From: Vreelandella sp042466685
Lineage (GTDB): Bacteria > Pseudomonadota > Gammaproteobacteria > Pseudomonadales > Halomonadaceae
Length of the DNA stretch: 64,000 nucleotides
NCBI RefSeq assembly: GCF_042466685.1
Contig: NZ_CP170448.1
Span: 2,790,001 to 2,854,000 of the forward strand
Reading direction: 5' to 3'
In this document: positions 45,519-54,458 of the stretch, in pieces
Numbering within the stretch: position 1 is the stretch's first letter
How the letters are laid out: each line of letters starts with the position of its first letter
Notes under the pieces: model-generated
What the model saw: the letters and a program-made list of their open reading frames with translations, nothing else
Databases searched by the model: none
What the model was told of the DNA's origin: nothing
Position numbers and translations under genes: made by a program

Positions 45519-46505
45519 ATGGGATCAACCGGGATGAATGAAACACCAGGAATTGCAGAACAATTAACCTGGATTGCCGTGGATTGGGGCTCCAGCAATC
45601 TGCGTGCCTGGGGGCTGGATCAACACGACCAGGTGATTGCCCAAGCCAGTAGCGACAAGGGCATGCTGTCGCTAAAGGCCGATGAGTACGAAGCAGAGCT
45701 GGAGCGGCTGGTGGGTGATTGGCTGCCTACTGCCGGGCCAATTGATGTGATGGTGTGCGGTATGGCAGGCGCCCGTCAGGGCTGGCTGGAAGCCGCCTAT
45801 TTGCCGGTACCGACACAGCTCGACCAGCTTAGCCAAGGCGCAGTAACGCCAACGCTTACAGGCGACCAGCTGCGTGTTTATCTGCTGCCCGGATTAAGTC
45901 AAACCCGCAGTGCTGCAACCCACTTTGATGTGATGCGTGGCGAAGAGACTCAGTTAGCAGGCCTCGTCGCTGACACACCTGACTTTACGGGCCTCACCTG
46001 TTTGCCGGGTACCCACGCCAAATGGGCCACTCTTGAAGCGGGTGCTGTGAGTGGATTTTCGACCTACTTAACCGGCGAGCTTTACCAATTATTGGCCAAC
46101 CAATCGGTCTTGCGCCACTCAATCGGTAGCGATGAGCTTCAAGACCACGCTTGCCGTGAGGCGTTTGTTTCGGCAGTTAGTGAGATCTACACAGCCCCCG
46201 AAACCTTTAGTAGCCGCCTGTTCGGCCTGCGCGCGCAAGATTTACTCGACGGCCGACTACCTGCAGGCGATACGCGTGGAGCCGTTCTTGCGGCCAGGCT
46301 CTCTGGACTCGCCATTGGCCTTGAGCTCGCTGGCGCCTGCCGTGAGTGCCCTACCGATAAGCCGATCATGCTGATTGGCAACCAAGCCCTGAGTCAGCGC
46401 TATGCGTTGGCGCTCAATGCGATCGGCTATCAGACGCAGCATGTGGATGGCGACTCAGCCGTGCTGGCAGGACTATGCCTTGCCCACCATGCGCTCAAGG
46501 CCTAA
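45519..46505 (+). CDS. dgoK: 2-dehydro-3-deoxygalactonokinase, DgoK
   Basis: A 328-residue DgoK-family sugar kinase phosphorylating KDGal at the 6 position. It shows WIAVDWGSSNLRAWGLD (18-34) as the phosphate loop, GMLSLKADEYEAEL, MVCGMAGARQGWLEAAYLP, RGEETQLAGLVA and CLPGTHAKWATLEAG. The ATG at 45519 is three bases after dgoD and has GGAG nine bases upstream; 45534 is a weaker alternative. Confidence 0.93.
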   Translation: MGSTGMNETPGIAEQLTWIAVDWGSSNLRAWGLDQHDQVIAQASSDKGMLSLKADEYEAELERLVGDWLPTAGPIDVMVCGMAGARQGWLEAAYLPVPTQLDQLSQGAVTPTLTGDQLRVYLLPGLSQTRSAATHFDVMRGEETQLAGLVADTPDFTGLTCLPGTHAKWATLEAGAVSGFSTYLTGELYQLLANQSVLRHSIGSDELQDHACREAFVSAVSEIYTAPETFSSRLFGLRAQDLLDGRLPAGDTRGAVLAARLSGLAIGLELAGACRECPTDKPIMLIGNQALSQRYALALNAIGYQTQHVDGDSAVLAGLCLAHHALKA

Positions 46506-46535
46506 CGCCACTAACTATTTATGGGGAGATTTGCT

Positions 46536-47141
46536 ATGTCGCTGCCACTGATTGGTATTTTACGCGGTGTAACGCCTGGTGAGGTCGTGGATATCGCGGA
46601 AGCGGTGCTGGCCGCAGGCATCACCCAGATCGAAGTACCGCTTAACTCACCCAACCCGCTGGAGAGCATTCGCCGCTTGGTCGACGCATTTGGCGAGCGC
46701 GCGGTCATCGGTGCAGGTACGGTGCTCACTTCGGATCAGGTGCGTGCAGTTCACGCTGCTGGTGGGCGCTTAATCGTTTCTCCCAACTGTCGACCTGCGG
46801 TCATTGAAGAGACGCATAGACTCGGTATGGCGAGCTGGCCGGGGATTGTGACACCTTCTGAGGCCTTCGATGCACTCGATGCAGGCGCCACCGGACTTAA
46901 ACTCTTCCCCGCGGTGCAGGTAGGATTAGAGGGTATGCAGGCAGTGCGCTCAGTACTTCCCACAGGCACCCTTTTGTATGCGGTTGGCGGCGTTGGGGTC
47001 GATAACTTCGCCGCTTGGCGCGCAGCAGGTGTCGATGGTGCAGGGCTGGGCAGCGCTTTATACAAACCCGGCCAAAGCGCTTCCCAGGTAGGTCAACAGG
47101 CACAAGCCCTCGTCGATGCTTGGTTGGCAGGAGAACAATAA
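46536..47141 (+). CDS. dgoA: 2-dehydro-3-deoxy-6-phosphogalactonate aldolase, DgoA
   Basis: About 201 residues from the ATG at 46536, which has GGGGAG seven bases upstream; a frame from 46521 would put that site inside the gene. It is a KDPG-type class I aldolase splitting KDPGal into pyruvate and glyceraldehyde 3-phosphate. Motifs: LIGILRGVTPGEVVDIAEAV, IEVPLNSPNPLESIRRL with the conserved glutamate, VIGAGTVL, LIVSPNC, and GLKLFPA with the Schiff-base lysine (about residue 123). Confidence 0.93.
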   Translation: MSLPLIGILRGVTPGEVVDIAEAVLAAGITQIEVPLNSPNPLESIRRLVDAFGERAVIGAGTVLTSDQVRAVHAAGGRLIVSPNCRPAVIEETHRLGMASWPGIVTPSEAFDALDAGATGLKLFPAVQVGLEGMQAVRSVLPTGTLLYAVGGVGVDNFAAWRAAGVDGAGLGSALYKPGQSASQVGQQAQALVDAWLAGEQ

Positions 47142-47156
47142 GGAGATCCAATAACA

Positions 47157-48053
47157 ATGAATACAGGTATGCATGTTGCAACGTGGCAGGCAGAGTTGGC
47201 GGTCGATTGCCGCTGCACTCTAGGTGAAGGCCCACAGTGGGACGCCCAAAATCAGCGCCTTTATTGGTGCGATATTCTTGAAAAGCAGTTGCACTGGCTC
47301 TCCCCTACCAGCGGCGAGAGCGGCCACTATCAGCTCGATCATCGGGTGTCACTGGCTGCGCCCCTTGAAGAGGGTGGCCTGCTGTTAGTCGGCGAAGACC
47401 GCTTAAGCCGCTTCGACCCAGGCAGCGACAAGGTCGAAAAGCTGTGTGATTTCGAGGCCGACAACCCCATCACCCGCAGCAATGACGCCCGAGTTGATCG
47501 CCACGGCAGCCTGTGGCTTTCCAGCATGGGTAAAAGCGCTGAAAGAAACGCTGGCAGCCTTTACCGCCTGCACCGCGGCGAGCTGTCGCGGCTGCGCTCA
47601 GGGCTGACCATTCCCAATGCTATCTGCTTTGCTGAAAATGGCGAGTTTGCCTGGTTTACCGATACGGTGACAGGGGTGGTGATGCGCTGGGCGCTGGATA
47701 GCGACGGCTGGCCCCAGGGCGAGCCGCAGCCCTGGGCGGACTTTTTCTCAAGCCAGGGCAACCCCGACGGTGCAGTCATGGATAGCGAAGGCTGCCTATG
47801 GCTAGCGCTGTGGGGAGCTGGGCAAGTGGTGCGTTTGGATCATGACGGCGAAATAATAGGCCGCGTCGAGCTGCCGGTCAGCCAACCCTCCTGCCCGGCG
47901 TTTGCAGGCCCTGATCTGAAAACGCTATATATCACCACCGCACAAGAGGGATTTAGCGCGGAGCAGCTAGCCCAAGAACCCACAGCCGGCTCGCTGTATA
48001 GAGTCGAAACCGGCATCACAGGATTGGCTGAACTGCCGCTGCGCCTGGCATAA
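47157..48053 (+). CDS. SMP-30/gluconolactonase-family sugar lactonase
   Basis: A 298-residue six-bladed propeller lactonase. Metal and active-site regions visible are CTLGEGPQWDAQ (with the glutamate ligand), RSNDARVDRHGSLWLSSM, GLTIPNAICFAENGEFAWFTDT and NPDGAVMDSEGCLWLALWG (with the aspartate). Placed last in the galactonate operon, it probably opens galactonolactone (or a related lactone) to the acid used by DgoD. AAGGAG precedes the ATG by eleven bases. Confidence 0.87.
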   Translation: MNTGMHVATWQAELAVDCRCTLGEGPQWDAQNQRLYWCDILEKQLHWLSPTSGESGHYQLDHRVSLAAPLEEGGLLLVGEDRLSRFDPGSDKVEKLCDFEADNPITRSNDARVDRHGSLWLSSMGKSAERNAGSLYRLHRGELSRLRSGLTIPNAICFAENGEFAWFTDTVTGVVMRWALDSDGWPQGEPQPWADFFSSQGNPDGAVMDSEGCLWLALWGAGQVVRLDHDGEIIGRVELPVSQPSCPAFAGPDLKTLYITTAQEGFSAEQLAQEPTAGSLYRVETGITGLAELPLRLA

Positions 48054-48076
48054 CTCTCCTATAAACCTCCCAGCAA

Positions 48077-48115
48077 AAGGCCCCGTTAGCAGTTACTAGC
48101 GGGGCCTTCTTTTTA
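48077..48115. terminator. Terminator between the lactonase and the symporter genes
   Basis: AAGGCCCCGTTAG and CTAGCGGGGCCTT form a 13-bp stem with one G-T pair and a short loop, followed by CTTTTT on the plus strand. On the minus strand it is preceded by A-rich and followed by TTTTG, so it may serve both converging transcripts. Confidence 0.88.
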
Positions 48116-48152
48116 CGCTGTTGTGGCTTCACCGATCAGCGACAAGGTGGAA

Positions 48153-49748
48153 TCAGCCAGCGAAGCTTATATACATCACAATAACTAACACGACCAATAC
48201 AATACCGGCGGGCACAGCGCCTTTCCAGGGTGTTAGATCCACATCGCCACTGTGCTCCTGAATCCAATCGGTTTCACGTGGGCGCAGCTTGCCGATAATC
48301 AGCATCACGACGACCAACAGCACAAACACCATCGCCACAAAGTGGAACTCGTGCATAACTTGCGGCAGCAGGGTGAAGGGTGGCACAAAGTAACCGGCGG
48401 CAATCAGCAAGCAGCCGCCCACCAGGGCGATTTTGGCCGCCATAGGCGGAACACGTTTGGTTAGCAGCCCGACCAGCACCACCGCTAGAATCGGAATAAA
48501 GTAGATCGCGTTCATCTTCTGCAGGTAACCAAACAGGCTCTCCTGGCCAGCCAATAGCGGCGCAATAATCATGGTAAGGATGGCCATGATCCAGCCGAAG
48601 ACCTTACCCGATTTCACCACCTGCTCTTCCGTCGCCTCTTTATTCAGCACACCTTTATAGATGCCCAGGCTGAAAATCGTCGTGGTACTGTTCAGCGCGG
48701 AGTTAAACGACGAAAGAATCGCACCGACCATCACCGCGGCGAAAAACCCGGTTAGATACGGCGGCAGTACGTTAAACACCAAGTGACCGTAGGCCTCGTC
48801 AGCACGAACGCCCTGATCGGCATAAAGATGGTAAGCAATGATGCCCGGCAGCACCAGATACAGCGGGCCCAGCAGTTTAAACAGACCGGTCAGCAGAACA
48901 CCCTTCTGGCCTTCAGCCAGATTTTTCGCCGCAAAGGTGCGCTGAATAATCTGCTGGTTGGTGCTCCAATAAAATAGATTAATCAGGAAAACGCCGGTAA
49001 ACAGGGTAAAGAACGGCACCTGCTGTTCAGCGCCGCCGATCGAATTGAGCTTATCCGGGTCGCTCTCTTTGAGGATGCTCCAACCTTCCATAATGCCGCT
49101 GCCGTCACTCACGGCCTGCAGGCCGAAATAGACGATCACGAAACCACCGATCAACAAACCAACGCCGTTAAGCGTATCCGAAACGGCCACCGTACGAAGC
49201 CCACCAAACAGTGCATACACCGCACCGATGATGCCGACGATCCATACCGTTAGCCACAGCAGCGTTGTCGAGGACTCGATGCCGGTGAGTCCCTGAAGGT
49301 CGAGCATCCCCTGCAGGCCGATGGCGCCGGAATAGAGAATAATCGGCAGCAGGATCACCGCGTAAGCGATCAGGAAGATGATATTGGTGATTAGCTGGGT
49401 GGTCTTATCGAAGCGTATCTCGAGTAGCTGCGGCAGCGTGGCAATACCACTTTTCAAAAACCGCGGCAGGAAGAAGAGCGCCAACGCCACCAGTGCGATA
49501 ACCGCCACCACTTCCCAGGCCATCACACTTAAACCATCAGCAAAAGCAGCCCCGTTCAACCCTACCATCTGCTCGGTAGAGAGGTTGGTCATTAATAGAG
49601 AGCCAGCAATCAGCGGGAAGGTAAGCGTACGTCCTGCTAGAAAGTAGCCGCTGGTGCTTGAGTGGTCATCTCGGCGGGTGATTCGCCAAGTGATAAAGGC
49701 GACAAGCCCTGTAAAAAACAGGAAAGACGCCAGGGTCAAAGCGTGCAT
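48153..49748 (-). CDS. Sodium/solute symporter (SSS/SGLT family), probable sugar or galactonate uptake
   Basis: A 531-residue inner-membrane protein with about 14 hydrophobic segments. It shows the SSS features SGYFLAGRTLTFPLIAGSLL (32-51), NLSTEQMVGLNGAAFADG (55-72) and VYALFGGLRTVAVSDTLNG, plus FSLGIYKGVL in the later half. Its sequence pattern is closest to the SglT/YidK branch of sugar symporters. It lies next to the dgo operon and has a DgoR-like box before it, so galactonate or galactose-type sugars are the likely cargo. GAGGTG precedes the ATG. Confidence 0.88.
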   Translation of the reverse strand: MHALTLASFLFFTGLVAFITWRITRRDDHSSTSGYFLAGRTLTFPLIAGSLLMTNLSTEQMVGLNGAAFADGLSVMAWEVVAVIALVALALFFLPRFLKSGIATLPQLLEIRFDKTTQLITNIIFLIAYAVILLPIILYSGAIGLQGMLDLQGLTGIESSTTLLWLTVWIVGIIGAVYALFGGLRTVAVSDTLNGVGLLIGGFVIVYFGLQAVSDGSGIMEGWSILKESDPDKLNSIGGAEQQVPFFTLFTGVFLINLFYWSTNQQIIQRTFAAKNLAEGQKGVLLTGLFKLLGPLYLVLPGIIAYHLYADQGVRADEAYGHLVFNVLPPYLTGFFAAVMVGAILSSFNSALNSTTTIFSLGIYKGVLNKEATEEQVVKSGKVFGWIMAILTMIIAPLLAGQESLFGYLQKMNAIYFIPILAVVLVGLLTKRVPPMAAKIALVGGCLLIAAGYFVPPFTLLPQVMHEFHFVAMVFVLLVVVMLIIGKLRPRETDWIQEHSGDVDLTPWKGAVPAGIVLVVLVIVMYISFAG

Positions 49749-49807
49749 TTTGACTCACCTCATGATCATTGTAAGTGGCACGCACGTTACTGTATGCGCG
49801 TAGAGCG

Positions 49808-49822
49808 AAATGTCAGACAAAT
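49808..49822 (-). promoter_or_regulatory. DgoR-like operator before the symporter
   Basis: AAATGTCAGACAAAT keeps the left half and centre of the perfect palindrome before dgoR (AAATGTCAGACATTT), with two changed bases on the right. It lies 60 bases upstream of the symporter ATG. Confidence 0.6.
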
Positions 49823-49914
49823 CGTTTCGCCATTTTAGTTGAGCTGAATATAGCCCGTTATACGTCTTTGGTCGTACGCAGGCGGCTACGATACGCGAAT
49901 GGCATAATTTCGCT

Positions 49915-49956
49915 ATAAAAAAACCCTAGCGATGGTTAAAAACCATAACTAGGGCC
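49915..49956 (-). terminator. Terminator after eda
   Basis: On the minus strand GGCCCTAGTTATGG and CCATCGCTAGGG pair around a TTTTTAA loop and are followed by a run of seven T. It lies about 43 bases beyond the eda stop and ends the zwf-pgl-eda transcript. Confidence 0.85.
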
Positions 49957-49998
49957 AGCATTTAGGTAACCTGCGACAGGTTACTTATGAATGCCTAC

Positions 49999-50661
49999 TT
50001 AGTGATGAAAGCGCTCAGCTGATTGACGGGCTAGTTCGCGAATGCCGTCCCAATCTTCAGCATCGACCATTGCTTTGGGCGTCAACCAGGAGCCGCCTAC
50101 ACACATCACGTTCGGCAGTGACAGGTAGGAGTGTGCGTTGTCCACGGTAATACCACCGGTGGGGCAGAAACGCGCTTCTGGAATCGGTGCGCCAAACGCT
50201 TTGATCGCTTTGGCGCCGCCGCTGGACTCAGCGGGGAAGAACTTAAACCGACGGTAGCCGTACTGCCAGCCGGTCATCAGCTCAGAAATGGTCGATACGC
50301 CTGGCAGCATCGGCACTGGACTTTCTACGCCATAGCGGTAAAGCGCGTCAGTGGCGCCCGGTGTCACCACAAAATCAGCGCCGACCTGCTCGGCTTGGCG
50401 ATATTGCGCGGGAGTGAGCACGGTACCCACACCAATACTGGCACCCGGCAGCGCTTCTTTCATTCGCTTGATGGCGTCCAGTGCGCAATCGGTACGCAGG
50501 GTCACTTCCAGCACGGTTAAGCCGCCTTCTACCAGGGCGCGGCCTAGCGGTACCGCATCTTCCAAGCGCTCAATGGTGATGACCGGAATCACTTCGGCTT
50601 TTAAGCAGATGCTATCAAGCTCTGCGGTACGGGTAGAGGGTAACTGTTTGTCGATAGTCAT
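49999..50661 (-). CDS. eda: KDPG/KHG aldolase, Eda
   Basis: About 220 residues from the ATG at 50661, with GGAG eight bases upstream; a frame from 50679 would place that site inside the gene. It cleaves KDPG to pyruvate and glyceraldehyde 3-phosphate. Motifs: AEVIPVITIERLEDAVPLG, LTVLEVTLRTDCALDAI with the catalytic glutamate, IGVGTVLTPAQ, FVVTPGAT and YRRFKFFPAESSGG with the Schiff-base lysine. It is the last gene of zwf-pgl-eda and is distinct from DgoA at 46536. Confidence 0.95.
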   Translation of the reverse strand: MTIDKQLPSTRTAELDSICLKAEVIPVITIERLEDAVPLGRALVEGGLTVLEVTLRTDCALDAIKRMKEALPGASIGVGTVLTPAQYRQAEQVGADFVVTPGATDALYRYGVESPVPMLPGVSTISELMTGWQYGYRRFKFFPAESSGGAKAIKAFGAPIPEARFCPTGGITVDNAHSYLSLPNVMCVGGSWLTPKAMVDAEDWDGIRELARQSAERFHH

Positions 50662-50706
50662 TAGTGAGTCTCCAAGCAACTTATTATTGGCTAAGCCAGC
50701 AAACGA

Positions 50707-51372
50707 TCAAGGCGCCCAATAAATGGCCAATGGGCAGGTTAAAAAAGCACGAATAGGCAACTGACGAACATCGTCGCCGCTTAATGCCTTGGCCAATACG
50801 GCGCGTTTATCGTCACCGGTAATATGCAGAATATGTCGCCGCGCCTGATGCAGGCGGTCGGCCGAAAAGGTAATCCGTGGCTGCGGCTGACTAGGCGTTC
50901 TTACCGCCACTAACAACTCTTCCGTGGCGAGCGCCAGAGTCAGTTCAGGGCTATCGGGAAACAGTGACGCGGTGTGGCCGTCTCCCCCCATACCCAAAAT
51001 CACCACGCTGGCAGGCCATGCCAGTGATTCCACTTGCTTGGCTACTTCATCTACGCCCTCTTCGGGGGTTGTCGCACCGCAAGTTAACGGTATAAAAGTA
51101 GCCGCTTCAGCGTCGCCCTGAAGGAGATGCTCACGCACCAACTTAGCGTTGCTATCACTGCTCTGCTCATCGACCCAGCGCTCGTCGGCAAGCGTTACGT
51201 CAATGCGCTCCCAGGGTAGCGGTTTGGCCGCCAGCGCCTTAAAGAAAGGCACCGGGGTGGAACCGCCTGAAACCACCAGCAGGACGCGCTCTTGATGGTT
51301 TAAGTCGTCGTGCAGCGCCTGAAAAACGGCTTCGGCAAGCTGCTCTGCCAACTGTTGGCGTGCTTGGCTCAT
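50707..51372 (-). CDS. pgl: 6-Phosphogluconolactonase, Pgl
   Basis: A 221-residue enzyme of the NagB/RpiA-like Pgl (DevB) family hydrolysing 6-phosphogluconolactone. Motifs: LLVVSGGSTPVPFFKALA (31-48), VTLADERWVDEQSSDSNAKLV (59-79) and VILGMGGDGHTASLFPDSPEL (about 123-143). It lies one base after zwf, so it is made with the preceding step of the pathway. Confidence 0.94.
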   Translation of the reverse strand: MSQARQQLAEQLAEAVFQALHDDLNHQERVLLVVSGGSTPVPFFKALAAKPLPWERIDVTLADERWVDEQSSDSNAKLVREHLLQGDAEAATFIPLTCGATTPEEGVDEVAKQVESLAWPASVVILGMGGDGHTASLFPDSPELTLALATEELLVAVRTPSQPQPRITFSADRLHQARRHILHITGDDKRAVLAKALSGDDVRQLPIRAFLTCPLAIYWAP

Positions 51373-51373
51373 A

Positions 51374-52879
51374 TTAATAATCCTCGTACCAGCTGCGGCC
51401 GTCTTGGGTAATCATGGCGATGGAGGCAACGGGGCCCCAAGAGCCTGCCGGGTAACGGCGCGGCGGGGTGTCGCGTCTTTTCCAGCCATCAATGAGCTGG
51501 TCGCACCAACGCCAGGCGTGTTCGATTTCATCCCGGCGGACAAACAGATACTGCTGGCCTTTCATGACTTCGAGCAGCAGACGCTCATAGGCATCAGGTA
51601 TCCGCGATTTGGGAAAGGCATTGTTGAAGTCCAAGTGCAGCGGGCCGGGGCGCAGGCGCATGCCTTTATCCAAGCCGCTATCTTTGGTTAGCACTTGCAG
51701 GGCGATCCCCTCTTCCGGCTGCAGGCGAATAATCAGCTTATTCGAGGCGATGCCGCGTTGATCCGGGTCGAAGATATAGTGCGGCTGCTGGCGAAAGTGG
51801 ATCACGATCTGTGAGAGCTTATCCGGCATGCGCTTGCCGGTGCGCAAGTAAAACGGTACGCCTGCCCAGCGCCAGTTAGCCACTTCGGTTTTCATGGCCA
51901 CAAAGGTTTCGGTTTGGCTCTGGGTGTTGGCGCCCTCTTCTTCTAAATACCCCGGCACCGACTGACCATCGCTAGTACCGGCGATATATTGGCCGCGCAC
52001 CACATCCCGACCAAGCGCTTCACCCACAAACGGCTTGAGCGCTTTAAGCACCTTCACCTTCTCATCGCGAATGGCATCGGCATCCAGATTGGAGGGCGGA
52101 TCCATGGCGATTAAGCACAGTAGCTGCAGCAAGTGGTTTTGCACCATGTCCCGCAGTTGACCCGCTTGGTCGAAATAACCCCATCGCCCTTCGATGCCCA
52201 CTTTTTCGGCAACGGTAATTTCCACATGAGAGATATTGTTCTGGTTCCACTGGGTACCAAACAGCGGGTTGGCAAAACGCAGCGCAATCAGGTTCTGTAC
52301 GGTCTCTTTACCTAAATAGTGGTCAATACGGTAAATCCGCGATTCGGGGAACACTTGACCGATGGCATCGTTAATTTCAATGGATGAGTGCAGGTCGTAG
52401 CCGATGGGTTTCTCCACCACTACGCGGGCCTCATCGTCCAGGCTTTTACTGGCCTGCAGATGGCGGCAGATATCGCCATAAATAGACGCACCAACGGAGA
52501 GATAGACCACCATTGGGCGCGGAGAGCCTTTGCGCCACTGACGAATAGCGTCGTAACCCTCAACGCTTGAAAAATCGAGTTTTAGGTAATCCAAGCGGGC
52601 GAGAAAGCGCTCGATACTCTGCTTATCCTGCTCACTGCTTTTCAGCCGTTTTCGCAGGGCGTCGTTGACCATTTTGCGAAATGACGCAACGTCGTGCTCA
52701 TGACGGGCCAGCCCCATAATGCGCGTGCTTTCAGGCATCAAGCCTTCGCGATCAAGATGGTATAGGGCAGGAAATAGCTTGCGCATGGCAAGATCACCCA
52801 GCGCCCCAAACAGCGCTAAATCAATAGCGTGATTCGGATCGCCCAGCGGTGCACCTTGGGAAGCAGTGGACTGGCTCAT
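51374..52879 (-). CDS. zwf: Glucose-6-phosphate 1-dehydrogenase, Zwf
   Basis: A 501-residue NADP-dependent dehydrogenase. The cofactor loop is in LFGALGDLAMRKLFPAL (23-39), the catalytic region is RIYRIDHYLGKETVQNLIALRF (about 183-204), and EKPIGYD precedes it. The C-terminal domain with RTGKRMPDKLSQIVIHF and PDAYERLLLEVM is complete. The leader has a good TATAAT box and two HexR-like sites. AGGAG lies five bases before the ATG. Confidence 0.96.
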   Translation of the reverse strand: MSQSTASQGAPLGDPNHAIDLALFGALGDLAMRKLFPALYHLDREGLMPESTRIMGLARHEHDVASFRKMVNDALRKRLKSSEQDKQSIERFLARLDYLKLDFSSVEGYDAIRQWRKGSPRPMVVYLSVGASIYGDICRHLQASKSLDDEARVVVEKPIGYDLHSSIEINDAIGQVFPESRIYRIDHYLGKETVQNLIALRFANPLFGTQWNQNNISHVEITVAEKVGIEGRWGYFDQAGQLRDMVQNHLLQLLCLIAMDPPSNLDADAIRDEKVKVLKALKPFVGEALGRDVVRGQYIAGTSDGQSVPGYLEEEGANTQSQTETFVAMKTEVANWRWAGVPFYLRTGKRMPDKLSQIVIHFRQQPHYIFDPDQRGIASNKLIIRLQPEEGIALQVLTKDSGLDKGMRLRPGPLHLDFNNAFPKSRIPDAYERLLLEVMKGQQYLFVRRDEIEHAWRWCDQLIDGWKRRDTPPRRYPAGSWGPVASIAMITQDGRSWYEDY

Positions 52880-52909
52880 CGTCGCTCCTATTTATAATTA
52901 GGCATCTAA

Positions 52910-52979
52910 TGTAGTTAGATTACCTAAAATCTACCGTAAAGGGGGCATTATACGCAATAATTCGTGTAATTTTACTACA
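52910..52979 (-). promoter_or_regulatory. zwf promoter with two HexR-like operators
   Basis: TGTAGTTAGATTACC (52910-52924) and TGTAATTTTACTACA (52965-52979) fit TGTA-N7-TACM. Between them, TATAAT on the minus strand (52953-52948) is a good -10. The upstream site covers the -35 area and the downstream site lies in the early leader, so a bound repressor would block initiation. The same pattern before edd supports HexR. Confidence 0.72.
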
Positions 52980-53187
52980 AAATAACCACACCTGCTGCTC
53001 TTTCAACGCGCATTCTGCTACCTCCTCACGCCCTATTTGCCACTTTTACTCTACGCCCTTCATATACGCCACTGCTACGCCCCCTAAGGAGGAGGCGAGC
53101 TTGGCCATAATTAGCCACGCTGCGGAAGTTGATACATAAATGACCACAACACCAAAATGACCACAACAACAATGAGGTTATTACTTA
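52980..53187 (+). other. malE leader with 14-base direct repeat
   Basis: AAATGACCACAACA occurs at 53138 and again at 53155, a period of 17 bases, just before the malE ribosome site (GAGG at about 53174). It could be an operator or a small tandem duplication. I do not find a convincing MalT box. With the zwf promoter to its left it fills the divergent 308-base gap. Confidence 0.45.
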
Positions 53188-54381
53188 ATGGCATCACTAC
53201 GCTATGTTATCAGGCCGCTACTCACCGCCACGCTGGCTGCCAGCGCCACCCTGCCCGCCTTCGCCTTCGCCTTTGAAGATGATCGCTTAACCATCTGGAT
53301 GGGTGATAACAAAGGCCAGGAAGGCATTCAGCTCGTGGCCGAGCAATTTCTAGAAGACACCGGTATTGAAGTGGAAGTGGTCTTCCCAGACAACCTGACC
53401 GACCGTTTTCAACAGGCGGCAGGCAGTGGCCAGGGGCCAGATATCGTGATCTGGGCCCACGACCGGATGGGCGAGTGGGCACAAAGCGGTCTATTAAAAC
53501 AGGTAGCGCCTAGTGACACTTTCCGCGAGGCGTTTTATGACTTTACCTGGGATGCCGCCCTGTGGAATGGCGAAACCTACGGCTACCCCATTTCAGTCGA
53601 ATCCCTCGGGCTCATTTACAACAAAGCGCTGGTGGACAAGCCACCGGAGAGCTTTGCCGAACTAATGGAACTAGACCAGACGCTTTCCCAAGAGGGCAAA
53701 AAGGCCATCCTGTTCGACTACAGCGAACCGTACTACGGCTGGACACTGCTGGCAGCCAACGGCGGCTACCCGTTCAAACAGACCGACAGCGGTTATGACG
53801 TTAGCGATATTGGTGTCAACAACGCCGGGGCCTTACAGGGAGCAGAGCTGCTGGTTGAGTTGATCGAAAGCGACGTACTGCCCCGTGGTACCGACTACAA
53901 CCTGATGGATACCCGCTTTAACCAGGGCGAAGTCGCCACCATGATTAGCGGCCCTTGGGCGTGGCCTAATCTGGAGCGTAGCGGGATTGATTACGGCGTC
54001 GCGCTGCTGCCTAAGGTGGGCGATGAACGGGCCAAACCGATGTTTGGCGTGATGACGGCAATGATCAACTCCGCCACGCCGAACGACTTCCTCGCCGTTG
54101 AGTTTTTAGAGAACTACCTGCTCAGCGAAGCGGGCATGCGCACCTTTAATAACGACGGCTCGCTAGGTGCAGTAGCCCATATCCACTACCAAGCTGAGCT
54201 TGCCGACAATCCCAATATTGCCGCGACGCTGGAAAATGCGGAAGTAGGCATGCCAATGCCCAACATTCCTGAGATGGGTGCCTTTTGGGCGGCCATGGAA
54301 CCGGCACTGCAAAACATCGGCAGCGGGCGTCAGTCCCCTCAAGAAGCGCTGGATGCGGCGGCACGGCGCATGCGCCAGTAG
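53188..54381 (+). CDS. malE: Maltose/maltodextrin-type ABC transporter substrate-binding protein, MalE-like
   Basis: A 397-residue periplasmic binding protein with signal peptide LLTATLAASATLPAFAFA (cleavage near residue 28). The mature part, starting with LTIWMGDNKGQEGIQLVAEQF, and the blocks GQGPDIVIWAHDRMGEWAQSG, YGYPISVESLGLIYNK, MISGPWAWPNLERSGIDYGV and MPNIPEMGAFWAAMEPAL match MalE strongly. It is followed by malF and malG. The ATG has GAGG ten bases upstream. Maltodextrin is the likely ligand. Confidence 0.92.
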   Translation: MASLRYVIRPLLTATLAASATLPAFAFAFEDDRLTIWMGDNKGQEGIQLVAEQFLEDTGIEVEVVFPDNLTDRFQQAAGSGQGPDIVIWAHDRMGEWAQSGLLKQVAPSDTFREAFYDFTWDAALWNGETYGYPISVESLGLIYNKALVDKPPESFAELMELDQTLSQEGKKAILFDYSEPYYGWTLLAANGGYPFKQTDSGYDVSDIGVNNAGALQGAELLVELIESDVLPRGTDYNLMDTRFNQGEVATMISGPWAWPNLERSGIDYGVALLPKVGDERAKPMFGVMTAMINSATPNDFLAVEFLENYLLSEAGMRTFNNDGSLGAVAHIHYQAELADNPNIAATLENAEVGMPMPNIPEMGAFWAAMEPALQNIGSGRQSPQEALDAAARRMRQ

Positions 54382-54458
54382 CGCCATCTTTGCCACCCTT
54401 TTATTGTGCCTTTACTGCTTGGCGGCTCCGGCTGCCGAGCAGCTTTCAGGAAGTCATC

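Noticed and set aside
53080..53110. MalT box before malE
   Set aside because: AAGGAGGAGGCG only partly matches the GGGGAKGAGG pattern and there is a single copy, whereas MalT promoters usually carry several.
54285..54458. N-terminal extension of MalF into malE
   Set aside because: The extra residues are the shifted frame of the malE end; the ATG at 54459 has its own AGGA and begins a normal MalF.
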